DNA of 64,000 bases, taken from the NCBI GenBank assembly GCA_034190295.1, contig JAXHSW010000023.1:1-64000 (forward strand), in the 5' to 3' direction. The translations under genes and the position numbers were made by a program. The DNA comes from Okeania sp034190295 (GTDB lineage Bacteria > Cyanobacteriota > Cyanobacteriia > Cyanobacteriales > Microcoleaceae). Under the pieces are notes generated by a model. That model worked only from the letters and a program-made list of their open reading frames with translations, was not told the DNA's origin and made no database searches. This document shows, piece by piece, positions 29,925 through 40,493 of this stretch. Within the stretch, counting starts at the first letter, position 1. Each line of letters begins with the position of its first letter.

Positions 29925-30188
29925 CTAACTAAGATACAAATACTGAATAATGTGGAATGGGCATCTTGCCCGTTCCTGATATTTTTGGGCAGGCAGGATG
30001 CCACATATTTTCACCTCTGGCCTGTTCATTCCCGTTCGTCCCTGATTTCTTAGTTGCGGACATTCATTAAACACTACACAATCAGCAATTTTTTCAAAAA
30101 GATATCCTCCTAATATTTCACAAAAAGAAGACGTAGAACCTAAGATACAAATACTGAATAATAGAGTTATTTTGGAAGTTTTTTTCAT
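29925..30188 (-). CDS. Possible small exported protein, C-terminal half repeat-derived
   Basis: 87 residues from ATG 30186-30188: MKKTSKITLLFSICILGSTS is a credible signal or lipoprotein-like leader. The second half (around ICGILPAQKYQERARCPFHI) is translated from the GGAACGGGCAAGATGCC-type repeat, which also occurs around 30500-30900. The 23-bp direct repeats at 29929-29951 and 30140-30162 frame this segment, so an older small gene seems to have been cut by a repeat insertion. Expression is doubtful, and it may be a decayed gene. Confidence 0.3.
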   Translation of the reverse strand: MKKTSKITLLFSICILGSTSSFCEILGGYLFEKIADCVVFNECPQLRNQGRTGMNRPEVKICGILPAQKYQERARCPFHIIQYLYLS

Positions 30189-30400
30189 CAACTTGACTCG
30201 AAAATAGCGACTGATTTAATGTCTATGGTGGGGCCTTCTATCCATAAGCAATTTTCTCTCCTGACTCCTGAGGACTGACTCCTGACTCCTTCTTCAAGGA
30301 TGTTTGGCGATCGCATATATCAACATCCCTATTATTGGGCATCATTTATTCTTTCGGGAGAATGGCGGGAGATGTGAAGTCAGAAGTCAGAAGTAATGCG

Positions 30401-30486
30401 ATCGGGAATTACGCAAATTAACCTTGAAAACACCATTTGTAGGGGCGAATGGCATTTGCTTCGCATACTTCGTAACGCCCTCACTT
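30401..30486. mobile_element. Partial copy of the 95-bp MITE family
   Basis: GGAATTACGCAAATTAACCT, CACCATTTGTAGGGGCGAAT and GGCATTTGCTTCGC match the left two thirds of the MITE. The right inverted repeat is missing. Confidence 0.6.
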
Positions 30487-30579
30487 GATTTCGGGGAAAT
30501 ATCAGGAACGGGAAAATATCAGGAACGAAGATATCAGGAACAGGCAAGATGCCTATTCCACAAAACTATCAAACTATTT

Positions 30580-30903
30580 GGAACAGGCAATATTCTCATT
30601 TCACAAAACTATTAAATTTTTCAAATTATCAATATTTGGAACAGGCAATATTCTCATTTCACAAAACTATTAAATTTTTCAAACTATCAATATTTGGAAC
30701 AGGCAATATTCTCATTTCACAAAACTATTAAATTTTTCAAACTATCAATATTTGGAACAGGCAATATTCTCATTTCACAAAACTATTAAACTTTTCAAAT
30801 TCTCAATTTTTGGAACGGGAAAGATGCTGATTTCACAAAACTATTAAACTCTTCAAATTCTCAATTTTTGGAACAGGCAAGATGCTCATTTCACAAAACT
30901 ATT
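30580..30903. repeat. 58-bp tandem repeat, about 5.6 copies
   Basis: Units start at 30580, 30638, 30696, 30754, 30812 and 30870 with GGAACAGGCAATATTCTCAT (later units GGAACGGGAAAGATGC or GGAACAGGCAAGATGC). The period is exactly 58 bp. Later copies diverge in the CAAGATGC box. The array ends about 100 bp upstream of the giant kinase gene and may shape its expression. Confidence 0.92.
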
Positions 30904-31003
30904 GCTAGGGAAAATATTGGCTACGATCGCTTTTGCTATGATGTAGTAAACCAATTCAAACATTTTTAAACAATAAATTTAGAAATCAGTGGGATTTACC
31001 AGT

Positions 31004-34000
31004 ATGGTTAGCAACAGAGTCAATCTTCCATCATATCACATCAGGCAAGAACTCTACAATGGTTCTAGAACTCTAGTTTATCGAGGGTATGGCCAAAGTA
31101 ACCAATTACCTGTAGTTATCAAACTGCTGAAAAATCCTTACCCTAATTTTAACGAACTGGTACAATTTCGCAATCAATATACTATTACTAAAAATCTCGA
31201 CTCACCTCTAATTATCCAAACTTATAGTCTAGAAATCTATCAAAATGGTTATGCCTTGGTCATGGAAGACTTTGGCGGTATTTCTCTTCAAGAATGGGTG
31301 GTAAAAAAAGAAAAAAAACTATCTTTAATGGAGTTTTTAGAAGTAGGAATTACTCTGTGTAATGCCTTAGAATTCCTGTATCGCGAACGGATTATTCATA
31401 AAGATATTAAACCGAGTAATATTTTAATTAATCCCCACACCAAAGAAATTAAATTAATTGACTTTAGTATTGCATCTTTACTACCAAAAGAGACTCAAAC
31501 ATTAATCAATCCTAATGTATTAGAAGGGACACTTGCTTATATTTCCCCAGAACAAACAGGTCGAATGAATCGAGGTATTGACTATCGTACAGACTTTTAT
31601 TCTTTGGGAGTAACTTTTTATGAATTATTGACAGGGGAATTACCTTTTCAATCCAACGATCCCATGGAATTAGTACATTGTCATATCGCCAAAACACCGC
31701 CATTAGTAAATGAAATTAATTCAGAAATTCCATCTGTATTATCAGAAATTGTGGAAAAGTTAATGGCAAAAAATGCCGAAGACCGTTATCAAAGTGCATT
31801 GGGGTTGAAATACGATCTAGAAAATTGTTTAACTCAACTTCAACAAACAGGTCAGATTAAAAACTTTGAAATTGGCCGACGGGATGTGAGCGATCGCTTT
31901 ATTATTCCTGATAAACTTTATGGACGAGAAACTGAAATAGATACCCTGCTTCAAGCATTTGAAAGAGTCAGTAATCCCCCTGTCTATCCCCCCCATACCC
32001 CCCTTAGTAAGGGGGGAGCTAATCCCCCTAAAGGAAGAGCAGAAATTATGTTAGTAGCTGGTTTTTCAGGTATTGGTAAAACAGCAGTTGTTAACGAACT
32101 TCATAAACCAATAGTTAGACAGCGAGGCTATTTTATTAAAGGCAAATTTGACCAATTTCAACGAAATATTCCCTTCAGTGCATTCGTACAAGCTTTCCGA
32201 TATTTAATCGGGCAATTATTAACAGAAACCGAGGCTCAAATCCAACAATGGAAAAATAAAATATTATCAGCAGTGGGAGAAAACGGACAGGTAATTATTG
32301 AAGTTATTCCCGAATTAGAAAAAATTATTGCGGAACAACCACCAGTACCAGAATTATCAGGAACAGCAGCTCAAAATAGATTTAATTTATTATTCCCAAA
32401 ATTTACTAAAGTTTTTAGCAGTGCCGAACATCCATTAGCGATATTTTTAGATGATTTACAATGGGCAGATTTGGCATCGTTGAAATTAATAGAGTTATTA
32501 ATGACCGATACAAATTATCTTTTTTTAATAGGAGCATATCGGGATAACGAAGTAAATCCAGCACATCCGTTAATATTGACTTTGAATGAAATCGAAAAAA
32601 TCGGCTCAACTATTAACACAATTACTTTAACACCACTGAATCAAATACAAATAAATAAGTTAGTAGCTGACACACTTAAATGTAGAGAAAAATTAGCTTT
32701 ACCTCTCTCTCAATTAGTATTTCAAAAGACTGAAGGAAATCCATTTTTTGCTACGCAATTTATCAAAGCATTATATCAAGATAAACTGATTAAATTTAAC
32801 ATTAATTTAGGCTGTTGGGAATGTGATATTAGTCAAGTGATTCAGCAGGCACTCACAGATGATGTGGTGGAATTTATGGCATTTCAATTAAAAAAATTGC
32901 CACAGTCAACTCAACATATATTACAGTTAGCGGCTTGTATTGGTAATCAGTTTGATTTAGCAACTTTGGCAATTATTTCAGAACAGTCAGAAATAGAAAC
33001 AGCAACTTATTTGTGGAAAGCTTTACAAGAAGGTTTAATTTTGCCCACTGGTAATATTTATAAATTTTATATAGGACAAGAAACTTCAAAAGTTACTCAA
33101 GCAAATTCCCAGACAGTTAGATATAAATTTCTGCACGACAGAGTCCAACAAGCAGCTTATTTTCTGATACCTGAAGAGGAAAAGAAAAACACTCATTATC
33201 AAATCGGTCAACAGTTACTCCAGAACACATCCAAGAACGAACAAGCAGAACGAATATTTGAGATAGTCAATCAATTAAACTATGGAAAAACTATAATTAC
33301 CGAACAAAAAGAACGGGATGAATTAGCCGAACTTAATTTAATTGCTTGTCGTAAAGCCAGAAGTGCAACTGCTTATCAAGTAGGTCGAGAATATGCCAAA
33401 ACGGGGTTATTAATGTTAGGAGAAAATCCTTGGCTGCGACAATACAAAATAAGTCTAGCACTCCATGAATTGGCAGCAGAATTAGCATCGCTATGTGGTG
33501 ACTTTGAAGCAATGGAACAGTTGATTGAAACAGTAATTGCCAAAGCTTGCACTTTATTAGAACAAATCAATGTTTACCGAATTAAAATTCAAGTAAATGC
33601 TTCTCAGAATAAACTTACCGAAGCTATTGCCATTGGGCAAAATTTATTACAACAACTGGGTGTGATTTTTCCCGAAATAGTTACAGAAAAAGATATTCAA
33701 ACAGCTATTGCAGAAATTAATCCACTAATTGGAGACCGGGAAATTGAAGACTTAGTGTATCTACCTCAGATGAAAGATTTGGAAAAAATTGCCATTATTG
33801 AGATTGCCAATAGCATCATGGCAGTCGCTTCCATTTCTGGTTCTCCTTTGTTTCCATTATTGGTAGCTTTGTCAGTCAAACTATCAATTCAGTATGGAAA
33901 TACATCTGCTTCAGCAATGGCTTATGCTTGCTATGGCATCATAGCTAGTAATACGATCCAAGACGTTAATACAGGGGTGAAGTTTGGTCAGTTGGCAGTT

Positions 34001-37000
34001 CGTGTCGTCTCCAAACTTGATGTGAAAGCAGCCAAACCAGAGGTATCAATTGTAGAAGGGTTATTCACCTTCCATCGCAAGTCCCATGTTAGAGAAACAC
34101 TGGCTCTGTTACAAGAAGGCTATACAACTGCTCTAGAAGTCGGAAATTTAGAGTTTGCCGGACGTAATGTTTACGCGTTTTGCCTCAATTCTTTTTGGTG
34201 CGGTCGGACTCTTGCTACTTTGGAAGAGAAAACCAGGACCTATTGCAATGAGTTTGTGCAACTAAATCAATTGATAACAGCTAATTACTGTCGAATTTAT
34301 TGGCAATCAATTTTAAATTTGTTGGGTGTTGCAGAGCATCCAACTATTTTGTCTGGGGATGCGCTTGAGGAGGTAGAATTTCTACCCCAACTAATAGAAG
34401 CAAACGATCTATTTGGATTGCATTTCTTCTATGTATGCAAGCTGATGCTTTGTTACTTGTTTGGGGAAATAGAATCTGCTCAAAACCATACCGTTGAGGT
34501 CAGGCGTTATTTAATGGCTGCTGCTGGTACAGTTGGGGAACCTGCATTTTATTTCTATGATTCTTTGACTGCTATAGCTGCTTTGAATGTAGAATCACAG
34601 GAGGAGGTATTAGAACAGGTAGAGAAAAATCAAACGCAACTGCAACAACAATGGGCAAACTATGCTCCCATGAACCATCAACATAAGGTCGATTTAGTCG
34701 CAGCAGAAATTTGCGGAATTAAGGGAGAAAAATTAGAAGCAATAGAGCTATATGACAAGGCTATTTCTGGAGCGAAAGAAAACGAATACATTCAAGAAGA
34801 AGCACTCGCTAACGAGTTAGCTGCTAAGTTTTATCTTAACTGGGGTAAAGAAAAAGTCGCCCAAGCGTATATGCAAGAAGCATATTATTGTTATGCTCGG
34901 TGGGGAGCAAAAGCTAAAACCCATGACCTAGAAAAAGTTTACCCCCAATTACTCCAACCTATCCTCCAACAACAACGTCTCCAGCTCAACTCAAGAGAAA
35001 CTATAACCTTGAATCAGATGTTATCATCCACTTATGCTAATGGCACTAGCAGCACTAATATTTCCGATGTTCTGGATTTTACTTCTGTACTGAAAGCCGC
35101 TCAAGCTATTTCCTCTTCTCTGGAGTTAGACCAACTCATTGCCAGTCTGACTCGTATTATCCTCGAAAATTCTGGTGCAAAAAAAACTGTGCTGATGCTG
35201 CCTCAAGATAATACTTGGCAAGTCAAAGCAATTACTTTGATTTCTCAACAGGAAATACAAACGACTCTAGTTCCACAATTATTAGATCGTTCTCCAGATA
35301 TTCCCATAAATATTATTCATTACGTCAAAAATACTAAACAAACAGTTATCATCAATAATTGTCAAACAAATATTCCCGGTTTAATTGCGGAATATATGCT
35401 CAAACATCAACCCCAAAGTGTGCTTTCTATTCCTATAATTAATCAAGGAAAATTACTAGGTATTTTATACTTAGAAAATGACTTAACTCCAGGAGTATTT
35501 ACATCTGAACGTTTGCAAGTAATTAACTTACTTTCTGCTCAAACAGCAATATCTTTAGAAAACGCTCAACTCTACGCTCAACAGCAAGAAAAAATTAGAG
35601 AAATTGCTCAAAAAGAAGAAGAGTATCGTAGTATATTTGAAAATGTTAATGATGGGTTATCAATTTGCGATTTAGAAACAGGAAAGTTAGTGGCAGCTAA
35701 TCCAACTATTTACCAAATTTATGGTTATCATCAAGAAGAATGGTTACAGATAAAACCAGTAGATGTACTACACCCAGATTATTCCTATATCTTCGATAAT
35801 TTCTTGGAAAGAATGAAGTCTGGTCAAGCATTTTATACTCAAGGAATTGGTAAACACAAAGATGGTAATTTTTTTGATTTTGAAGCCAAAGCAGTACCCT
35901 TCATGTATAAAGGAAAATTGCATGGATTAACAATTGTACGAGATATTACTGAACAACAAACCGCATTGAGAGAACGTCAAAAAGCTGAAGCATCTCTAGC
36001 TAAAGAGCGAGAGTTTTTAAATGCAATTATTGACAATATTACAGATGGAATTGTTGTCTGTGATGCTAGTGGTAAATTGCTTTTATTTAATCAAGCAACT
36101 TGCGATTTTCATGGCTTACCAGTAGAATCATTACCACCAGAAAAATGGGCAGAACACTTCGATCTCTATCAACCTGATGGTAACACACTGCTGTCAACTA
36201 CAGAAATTCCTCTGTTTCGTGCTTGGCAAGGAGAAATAGTCGAAAATGCAGAAATGGTAATTGTCCCGAAGCAGGGTGCTAAAAGAATTTTGTTAGCAAG
36301 TGGGCAAGCAATCTTCGATCCTTGGGGCAATAAAGTCGGTGCGGTTGTTGTGATGCGAGATATTACTGAACGCAAACAAGCTGAACTTGCTTTACAGCAA
36401 AAATCCCAAGAATTAGAAACAGCGTTAGAAGAGTTAAAACAAGCTCAATTACAGATGATCCAGAGTGAAAAAATGTCGGCACTGGGTAATTTAGTGTCAG
36501 GAGTCGGTCATGAAATGAATAATCCTTTAGGCTTTATTTCTGCTAGTCTCGAACAAGCTAAACCTACTATTGCAAATCTTATTGAACATTTACAACTATA
36601 TCAAGAAAGTCTGACCAACAAGAGTGATGAAATTGCTGACCATGCTGAAGAAATAGATTTAGATTTTAATTTAGAAGACTTACCTAAAATGATTGATTCG
36701 ATGACTATAGCGTGCAACAGATTAAAAAATATTAGCACTTCTTTACGCACTTTTTCTCGTGCAGATAAAGATTATCGAGTACCTTTTAATATTCATGAAG
36801 GCATTGATAGTACTCTGTTAATTCTCAAACATCGCCTCAAAGCAAATCAACATCGTCCTGCTATTGAAGTAATTACCAATTATGGAGATTTACCAAAAAT
36901 TGATTGTTTTCCAGGTCAATTAAATCAGGTATTTATGAATATTATTGCCAATGCTATTGATGCGTTAGATGAATCAAATATAGGTTTAAGTTTTACAGAA

Positions 37001-37273
37001 ATTGAGGCTAATCCCAACCAAATTAAAATTACAACTTCAGTAGAAGATCGAGGAGTAAAAATTTATATTGCTGATAATGGTCCGGGGATAAATGAAGAAG
37101 TTAAAGCCAAGATTTTTGACCATTTATTTACAACTAAAGATGTGGGAAAAGGGACTGGTTTAGGATTAGCGATCGCCCGTCAAATTATCGAACAGAAACA
37201 TGGAGGAAATCTTGATGTGGCCTCAACTCCTGGAGAAGGAACAGAATTTACAATCGTTATTCCCCTTCAGTAA
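31004..37273 (+). CDS. Giant Ser/Thr kinase - AAA ATPase - GAF - PAS - histidine kinase
   Basis: About 2089 residues. Order: Ser/Thr kinase domain (about 10-280; catalytic HKDIKPSN, DFS in place of DFG, as in this multikinase family); AAA-type predicted ATPase with Walker A GFSGIGKT near 353 and LDDLQWAD near 485; a long TPR-like helical region to about 1340; GAF (about 1370-1525); two PAS domains (about 1540-1790); HisKA with GVGHEMNNP (His near 1836) and HATPase (GTGLGLAIARQI). Such proteins, like HstK of Anabaena, are typical of filamentous cyanobacteria. A proline/glycine stretch near 322-342 (VSNPPVYPPHTPLSKGGANP) is translated from a CCCCCCATACCCCCCTTAGT repeat inserted in frame. ATG 31004 is preferred; GTG 30989 is in frame. 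Confidence 0.92.
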   Translation: MVSNRVNLPSYHIRQELYNGSRTLVYRGYGQSNQLPVVIKLLKNPYPNFNELVQFRNQYTITKNLDSPLIIQTYSLEIYQNGYALVMEDFGGISLQEWVVKKEKKLSLMEFLEVGITLCNALEFLYRERIIHKDIKPSNILINPHTKEIKLIDFSIASLLPKETQTLINPNVLEGTLAYISPEQTGRMNRGIDYRTDFYSLGVTFYELLTGELPFQSNDPMELVHCHIAKTPPLVNEINSEIPSVLSEIVEKLMAKNAEDRYQSALGLKYDLENCLTQLQQTGQIKNFEIGRRDVSDRFIIPDKLYGRETEIDTLLQAFERVSNPPVYPPHTPLSKGGANPPKGRAEIMLVAGFSGIGKTAVVNELHKPIVRQRGYFIKGKFDQFQRNIPFSAFVQAFRYLIGQLLTETEAQIQQWKNKILSAVGENGQVIIEVIPELEKIIAEQPPVPELSGTAAQNRFNLLFPKFTKVFSSAEHPLAIFLDDLQWADLASLKLIELLMTDTNYLFLIGAYRDNEVNPAHPLILTLNEIEKIGSTINTITLTPLNQIQINKLVADTLKCREKLALPLSQLVFQKTEGNPFFATQFIKALYQDKLIKFNINLGCWECDISQVIQQALTDDVVEFMAFQLKKLPQSTQHILQLAACIGNQFDLATLAIISEQSEIETATYLWKALQEGLILPTGNIYKFYIGQETSKVTQANSQTVRYKFLHDRVQQAAYFLIPEEEKKNTHYQIGQQLLQNTSKNEQAERIFEIVNQLNYGKTIITEQKERDELAELNLIACRKARSATAYQVGREYAKTGLLMLGENPWLRQYKISLALHELAAELASLCGDFEAMEQLIETVIAKACTLLEQINVYRIKIQVNASQNKLTEAIAIGQNLLQQLGVIFPEIVTEKDIQTAIAEINPLIGDREIEDLVYLPQMKDLEKIAIIEIANSIMAVASISGSPLFPLLVALSVKLSIQYGNTSASAMAYACYGIIASNTIQDVNTGVKFGQLAVRVVSKLDVKAAKPEVSIVEGLFTFHRKSHVRETLALLQEGYTTALEVGNLEFAGRNVYAFCLNSFWCGRTLATLEEKTRTYCNEFVQLNQLITANYCRIYWQSILNLLGVAEHPTILSGDALEEVEFLPQLIEANDLFGLHFFYVCKLMLCYLFGEIESAQNHTVEVRRYLMAAAGTVGEPAFYFYDSLTAIAALNVESQEEVLEQVEKNQTQLQQQWANYAPMNHQHKVDLVAAEICGIKGEKLEAIELYDKAISGAKENEYIQEEALANELAAKFYLNWGKEKVAQAYMQEAYYCYARWGAKAKTHDLEKVYPQLLQPILQQQRLQLNSRETITLNQMLSSTYANGTSSTNISDVLDFTSVLKAAQAISSSLELDQLIASLTRIILENSGAKKTVLMLPQDNTWQVKAITLISQQEIQTTLVPQLLDRSPDIPINIIHYVKNTKQTVIINNCQTNIPGLIAEYMLKHQPQSVLSIPIINQGKLLGILYLENDLTPGVFTSERLQVINLLSAQTAISLENAQLYAQQQEKIREIAQKEEEYRSIFENVNDGLSICDLETGKLVAANPTIYQIYGYHQEEWLQIKPVDVLHPDYSYIFDNFLERMKSGQAFYTQGIGKHKDGNFFDFEAKAVPFMYKGKLHGLTIVRDITEQQTALRERQKAEASLAKEREFLNAIIDNITDGIVVCDASGKLLLFNQATCDFHGLPVESLPPEKWAEHFDLYQPDGNTLLSTTEIPLFRAWQGEIVENAEMVIVPKQGAKRILLASGQAIFDPWGNKVGAVVVMRDITERKQAELALQQKSQELETALEELKQAQLQMIQSEKMSALGNLVSGVGHEMNNPLGFISASLEQAKPTIANLIEHLQLYQESLTNKSDEIADHAEEIDLDFNLEDLPKMIDSMTIACNRLKNISTSLRTFSRADKDYRVPFNIHEGIDSTLLILKHRLKANQHRPAIEVITNYGDLPKIDCFPGQLNQVFMNIIANAIDALDESNIGLSFTEIEANPNQIKITTSVEDRGVKIYIADNGPGINEEVKAKIFDHLFTTKDVGKGTGLGLAIARQIIEQKHGGNLDVASTPGEGTEFTIVIPLQ

Positions 37274-37415
37274 ACAATTTCCTTAAACTCTTGAAGAAGG
37301 CAGAAGGGAAAATATAAAAAAGTCTTTATTTTAAATAATACAATATAAAAACATGAAAGAATAACTATAACTAAATCTATTTTAATACTAAATTTTAACA
37401 CTAATCAAAGAAAAA

Positions 37416-40400
37416 ATGGCAGCAAACATTGCAGAATCTTGGACCTCACACAGAAACAAAAATCAGTCGCAACATCGGTTGAGAACGACAATTGTTTTGT
37501 TCTGCCTACTGTTGGCTGGGTATTTGGGTAATTACTTCAAAATTCCCATAATTCTCCATGTAGACTGGCTATTTGGCAGTATTTTTACCATGCTGGTCGT
37601 CAGACTGTACGGGTTGGGTTGGGGCACGATCGCTGCAGCGATTTCTAGCTCCTATACAATTGTGTTGTGGCACCACCCCTCAGCCTTTATTGTCTACACC
37701 CTGGAAGCGATTTTTGTCGGTTGGGGACTGCGACGGCACAGCAGCAACTTATTACTCCTCGATGTTTTTTATTGGGGAATTATCGGATTTCCACTGCTTT
37801 GGTTCCTCTATATCTTTGTCGCTAAAATTCCCCCTCAAAGTATTTTATTCATTTCTTTCAAAAGTCCACTCAATCAAATTTGTAATACCTTAATTGCCAG
37901 TCTAATTCTAACTCACACACCTATTGCTCAATGGCTTCGCGTCAAGACGATTAAAACTCATCCCTTTGAGCAGACCCTCCTTAATTTGCTAGTAGCTTTT
38001 GTCTTGTTACCAGCACTGCTACTGACTATTTGGAACTGTCAGGATGCTACCTCTGCTCAAGAGAACAATGTTTTAGTTCGCCTAGAAGACACCAGAAAAA
38101 ATGTCAGTTCCGATCTAAAGAACTGGCATCAGCACAACCTGGAGAAGTTGCAAGCACTCGCATCTAATATTCAAGATAACGATCCGTTCCCGAATCCCTC
38201 AAACCGTTCCCAGATGCAGTCAAAAATTAAAATTGCTCAACAAACCGTTCCCGAATTCCGCAATATTTACATTACGGATATAGATGGGCAGATTCTTAAT
38301 TCAACTACTGTCCAAAACCCTACTCAAAATGTTACTAAACTAAACAGTTTACCATTTCAGCCTTTATTAACAGCAAAACAACCAATGCTCTCTGAGGTGA
38401 TAGCGATATCCGACTCGCCGACGGTCTTTCAGAGTATACCCATTTTGCAAGGTGACAGCTTAGTGGGTCAAATTGTTGCAGAAATTGATGTAAATACCCT
38501 GAAACAAAGATGGCTTGCCAGTCAGTCTACATCAACTCAGCTAGTGACTTTACTAGACCTACAAGACCGGGTCATTACTAGCACTCGCGACGAACTGAAA
38601 GTAGGGCAACCCTTCGATCGAAATAGCAATGGTGAAATTTATCAGATAGATCGCAACAGCCACCTTTGGGTACCAAATATTCCCAACAAGGCTAAAGTCA
38701 TACTCTGGAAAAAGTCATTTTATGTGCACCAAAACGCTATTGATGGCGTTCTTCCATGGATAGTGGCAATCGAAACACCAGTTGCTTCTCATTTGGTAAA
38801 ACTTGAGGGATTTTATACCAAAAGCTTCGCTATTCTGACAGCGATCGCTATCCTGGCACCTCTTTTAGCAAAACCTATTAGCAGCAGTTTAGTCAAACCC
38901 TTACTACAACTTGCCAATCTCACCAGCAATTTACCCGATAAACTCACAGAACATCAATCGCTACAAATTCCAGCTAGTTCAATTACTGAAATTGAAACCC
39001 TCTCTAGTAACTTTCAACTCATGGCAAATGTTCTGCAAGATAAATTTCAGGAAATTCAGCAAGCTAGTTGGGAACTTCAGCAGGCAAAAGAAACTGCCGA
39101 TAGGGCAAACCAAGCAAAAAGCGAATTCCTCGCCAACATGAGTCACGAGTTACGCACTCCGCTCAATGGTGTTCTTGGCTATGCCCAAATCTTAAAACGC
39201 AGCGAACCTCTCACCCAAAAAGGGCAAAACGGCATCGATATTATCTACCAAAGCGGTTCTCACTTGCTGAACCTAATTAACGATATATTAGACCTCGCCA
39301 AAATCGAAGCTCGAAAATTAGAACTGCATCCCACAGCTATCCATCTACCTTCCTTCCTGCAAAGTGTTGTCGAAATCATCCGCATTCGTGCCGAACAAAA
39401 AGGGATTAGTTTTGATTTCCAAGTTGGCTCCCAATTACCTACGGGCGTTTGGGCGGATGAAAAACGTTTGCGTCAGGTTTTAATCAACCTTTTGGGCAAT
39501 GCTATTAAATTTACCGATCGCGGTAGCGTGACTTTTAAGGTTGAATCTATCAGCCCCAAAATTCGCTTTCAGATAGAAGATACTGGGGTGGGGATGACTC
39601 CAGAACAAATCGAAAAAATCTTCTTGCCTTTTGAGCAAGTTGGCGATCGTGAAAAGCAAGCAGAAGGCACGGGACTCGGATTAACGATTACCTGTCAAAT
39701 TGCTGCATTGATGCAAAGTGAAATCCAGGTTCAAAGTATTTTAGGTGAAGGTAGCACTTTCTGTTGGGAAGTAGAACTGCCTGAAGTGGAAAATTGGGCA
39801 GCTACTTTGAGAGCCACGCAACAAGGCGTAATTCAGGGTTACGAAGGCGATCGACGCAAAATATTGGTCATTGATGACCGTTGGGAAAACCGTTCCGTAT
39901 TAGTTAATCTTCTAAAACCCATCGGTTTTGAAACTATCGAAGCTAACAATGGAAAAGAGGGTATCGCACAGGTACTCAAAACATCGCCGGATTTAATTAT
40001 TACTGACTTATCAATGCCTGTAATGGATGGGTTTGAGTTTTTGCATAAGTTGCGTTCGGGAACTGACTCTGAAGGAGTATTCCATCCCCAACTACAAAAC
40101 CAAATTGTTCTCGTCTCCTCTGCTAGTGTCTTTGAGAGCGATCGCCACAAAAGCTTAGATGCTGGAGGGAATGATTTCTTACCCAAACCAGTACAAGCTG
40201 AAACTTTATTAGAACTACTGCAAAAACATCTGCAATTAGATTGGATTTATGATACTAATAACACTGAGAAGCAGAATATTGAGGTTGTTGCCGATGAAAT
40301 ACAGCCACCTAAAACAGAAATCTTGCAGCAACTCTGGGAATTAGCTCAAGATGGAGAACTTGATGGCATTATCGAAATCGCCGAAAAACTTCAGGATACC

Positions 40401-40493
40401 AATACTGCTGCTTTTACCCAAGAACTGATCCGTTTGGCAGATGCTTGCGAAATCCAACAAATGCGGGCATTTATCCAACACTACCTCGCTTAA
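37416..40493 (+). CDS. Membrane-bound hybrid sensor histidine kinase with receiver
   Basis: 1025 residues. Several N-terminal membrane helices (about 25-210) form a MASE-like sensor unit. A predicted periplasmic sensor region (about 215-460, Cache-like) follows, then another helix (about 470-490), a HAMP-like linker, HisKA with NMSHELRTPLNG (phosphorylated His577), HATPase (GTGLGLTI) and a receiver domain with Asp864 (ITDLSMPVMDG). The last 100 residues are helical without a clear Hpt His. Autophosphorylation on His577 and transfer to Asp864 are expected. It follows the giant kinase by 142 bp and precedes a REC-kinase on the same strand, so a shared pathway is likely. No output domain is present. 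Confidence 0.9.
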   Translation: MAANIAESWTSHRNKNQSQHRLRTTIVLFCLLLAGYLGNYFKIPIILHVDWLFGSIFTMLVVRLYGLGWGTIAAAISSSYTIVLWHHPSAFIVYTLEAIFVGWGLRRHSSNLLLLDVFYWGIIGFPLLWFLYIFVAKIPPQSILFISFKSPLNQICNTLIASLILTHTPIAQWLRVKTIKTHPFEQTLLNLLVAFVLLPALLLTIWNCQDATSAQENNVLVRLEDTRKNVSSDLKNWHQHNLEKLQALASNIQDNDPFPNPSNRSQMQSKIKIAQQTVPEFRNIYITDIDGQILNSTTVQNPTQNVTKLNSLPFQPLLTAKQPMLSEVIAISDSPTVFQSIPILQGDSLVGQIVAEIDVNTLKQRWLASQSTSTQLVTLLDLQDRVITSTRDELKVGQPFDRNSNGEIYQIDRNSHLWVPNIPNKAKVILWKKSFYVHQNAIDGVLPWIVAIETPVASHLVKLEGFYTKSFAILTAIAILAPLLAKPISSSLVKPLLQLANLTSNLPDKLTEHQSLQIPASSITEIETLSSNFQLMANVLQDKFQEIQQASWELQQAKETADRANQAKSEFLANMSHELRTPLNGVLGYAQILKRSEPLTQKGQNGIDIIYQSGSHLLNLINDILDLAKIEARKLELHPTAIHLPSFLQSVVEIIRIRAEQKGISFDFQVGSQLPTGVWADEKRLRQVLINLLGNAIKFTDRGSVTFKVESISPKIRFQIEDTGVGMTPEQIEKIFLPFEQVGDREKQAEGTGLGLTITCQIAALMQSEIQVQSILGEGSTFCWEVELPEVENWAATLRATQQGVIQGYEGDRRKILVIDDRWENRSVLVNLLKPIGFETIEANNGKEGIAQVLKTSPDLIITDLSMPVMDGFEFLHKLRSGTDSEGVFHPQLQNQIVLVSSASVFESDRHKSLDAGGNDFLPKPVQAETLLELLQKHLQLDWIYDTNNTEKQNIEVVADEIQPPKTEILQQLWELAQDGELDGIIEIAEKLQDTNTAAFTQELIRLADACEIQQMRAFIQHYLA

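Larger units (their letters stand above)
29851..31003. other. Repeat-dense region between replication gene and giant kinase
   Basis: Contains a questionable small gene (29925-30188), 23-bp direct repeats at 29929-29951 and 30140-30162, GACTCCTGAGGACTGACTCC repeats, a half copy of the 95-bp MITE (30401-30486), and a 58-bp tandem array (30580-30903). Open frames over the array are repeat translations. Confidence 0.6.

Noticed and set aside
30424..30731. Three overlapping frames with repeats such as FSFHKTIKFF
   Set aside because: They translate the 58-bp tandem array and the half MITE; no start signal or independent coding evidence.
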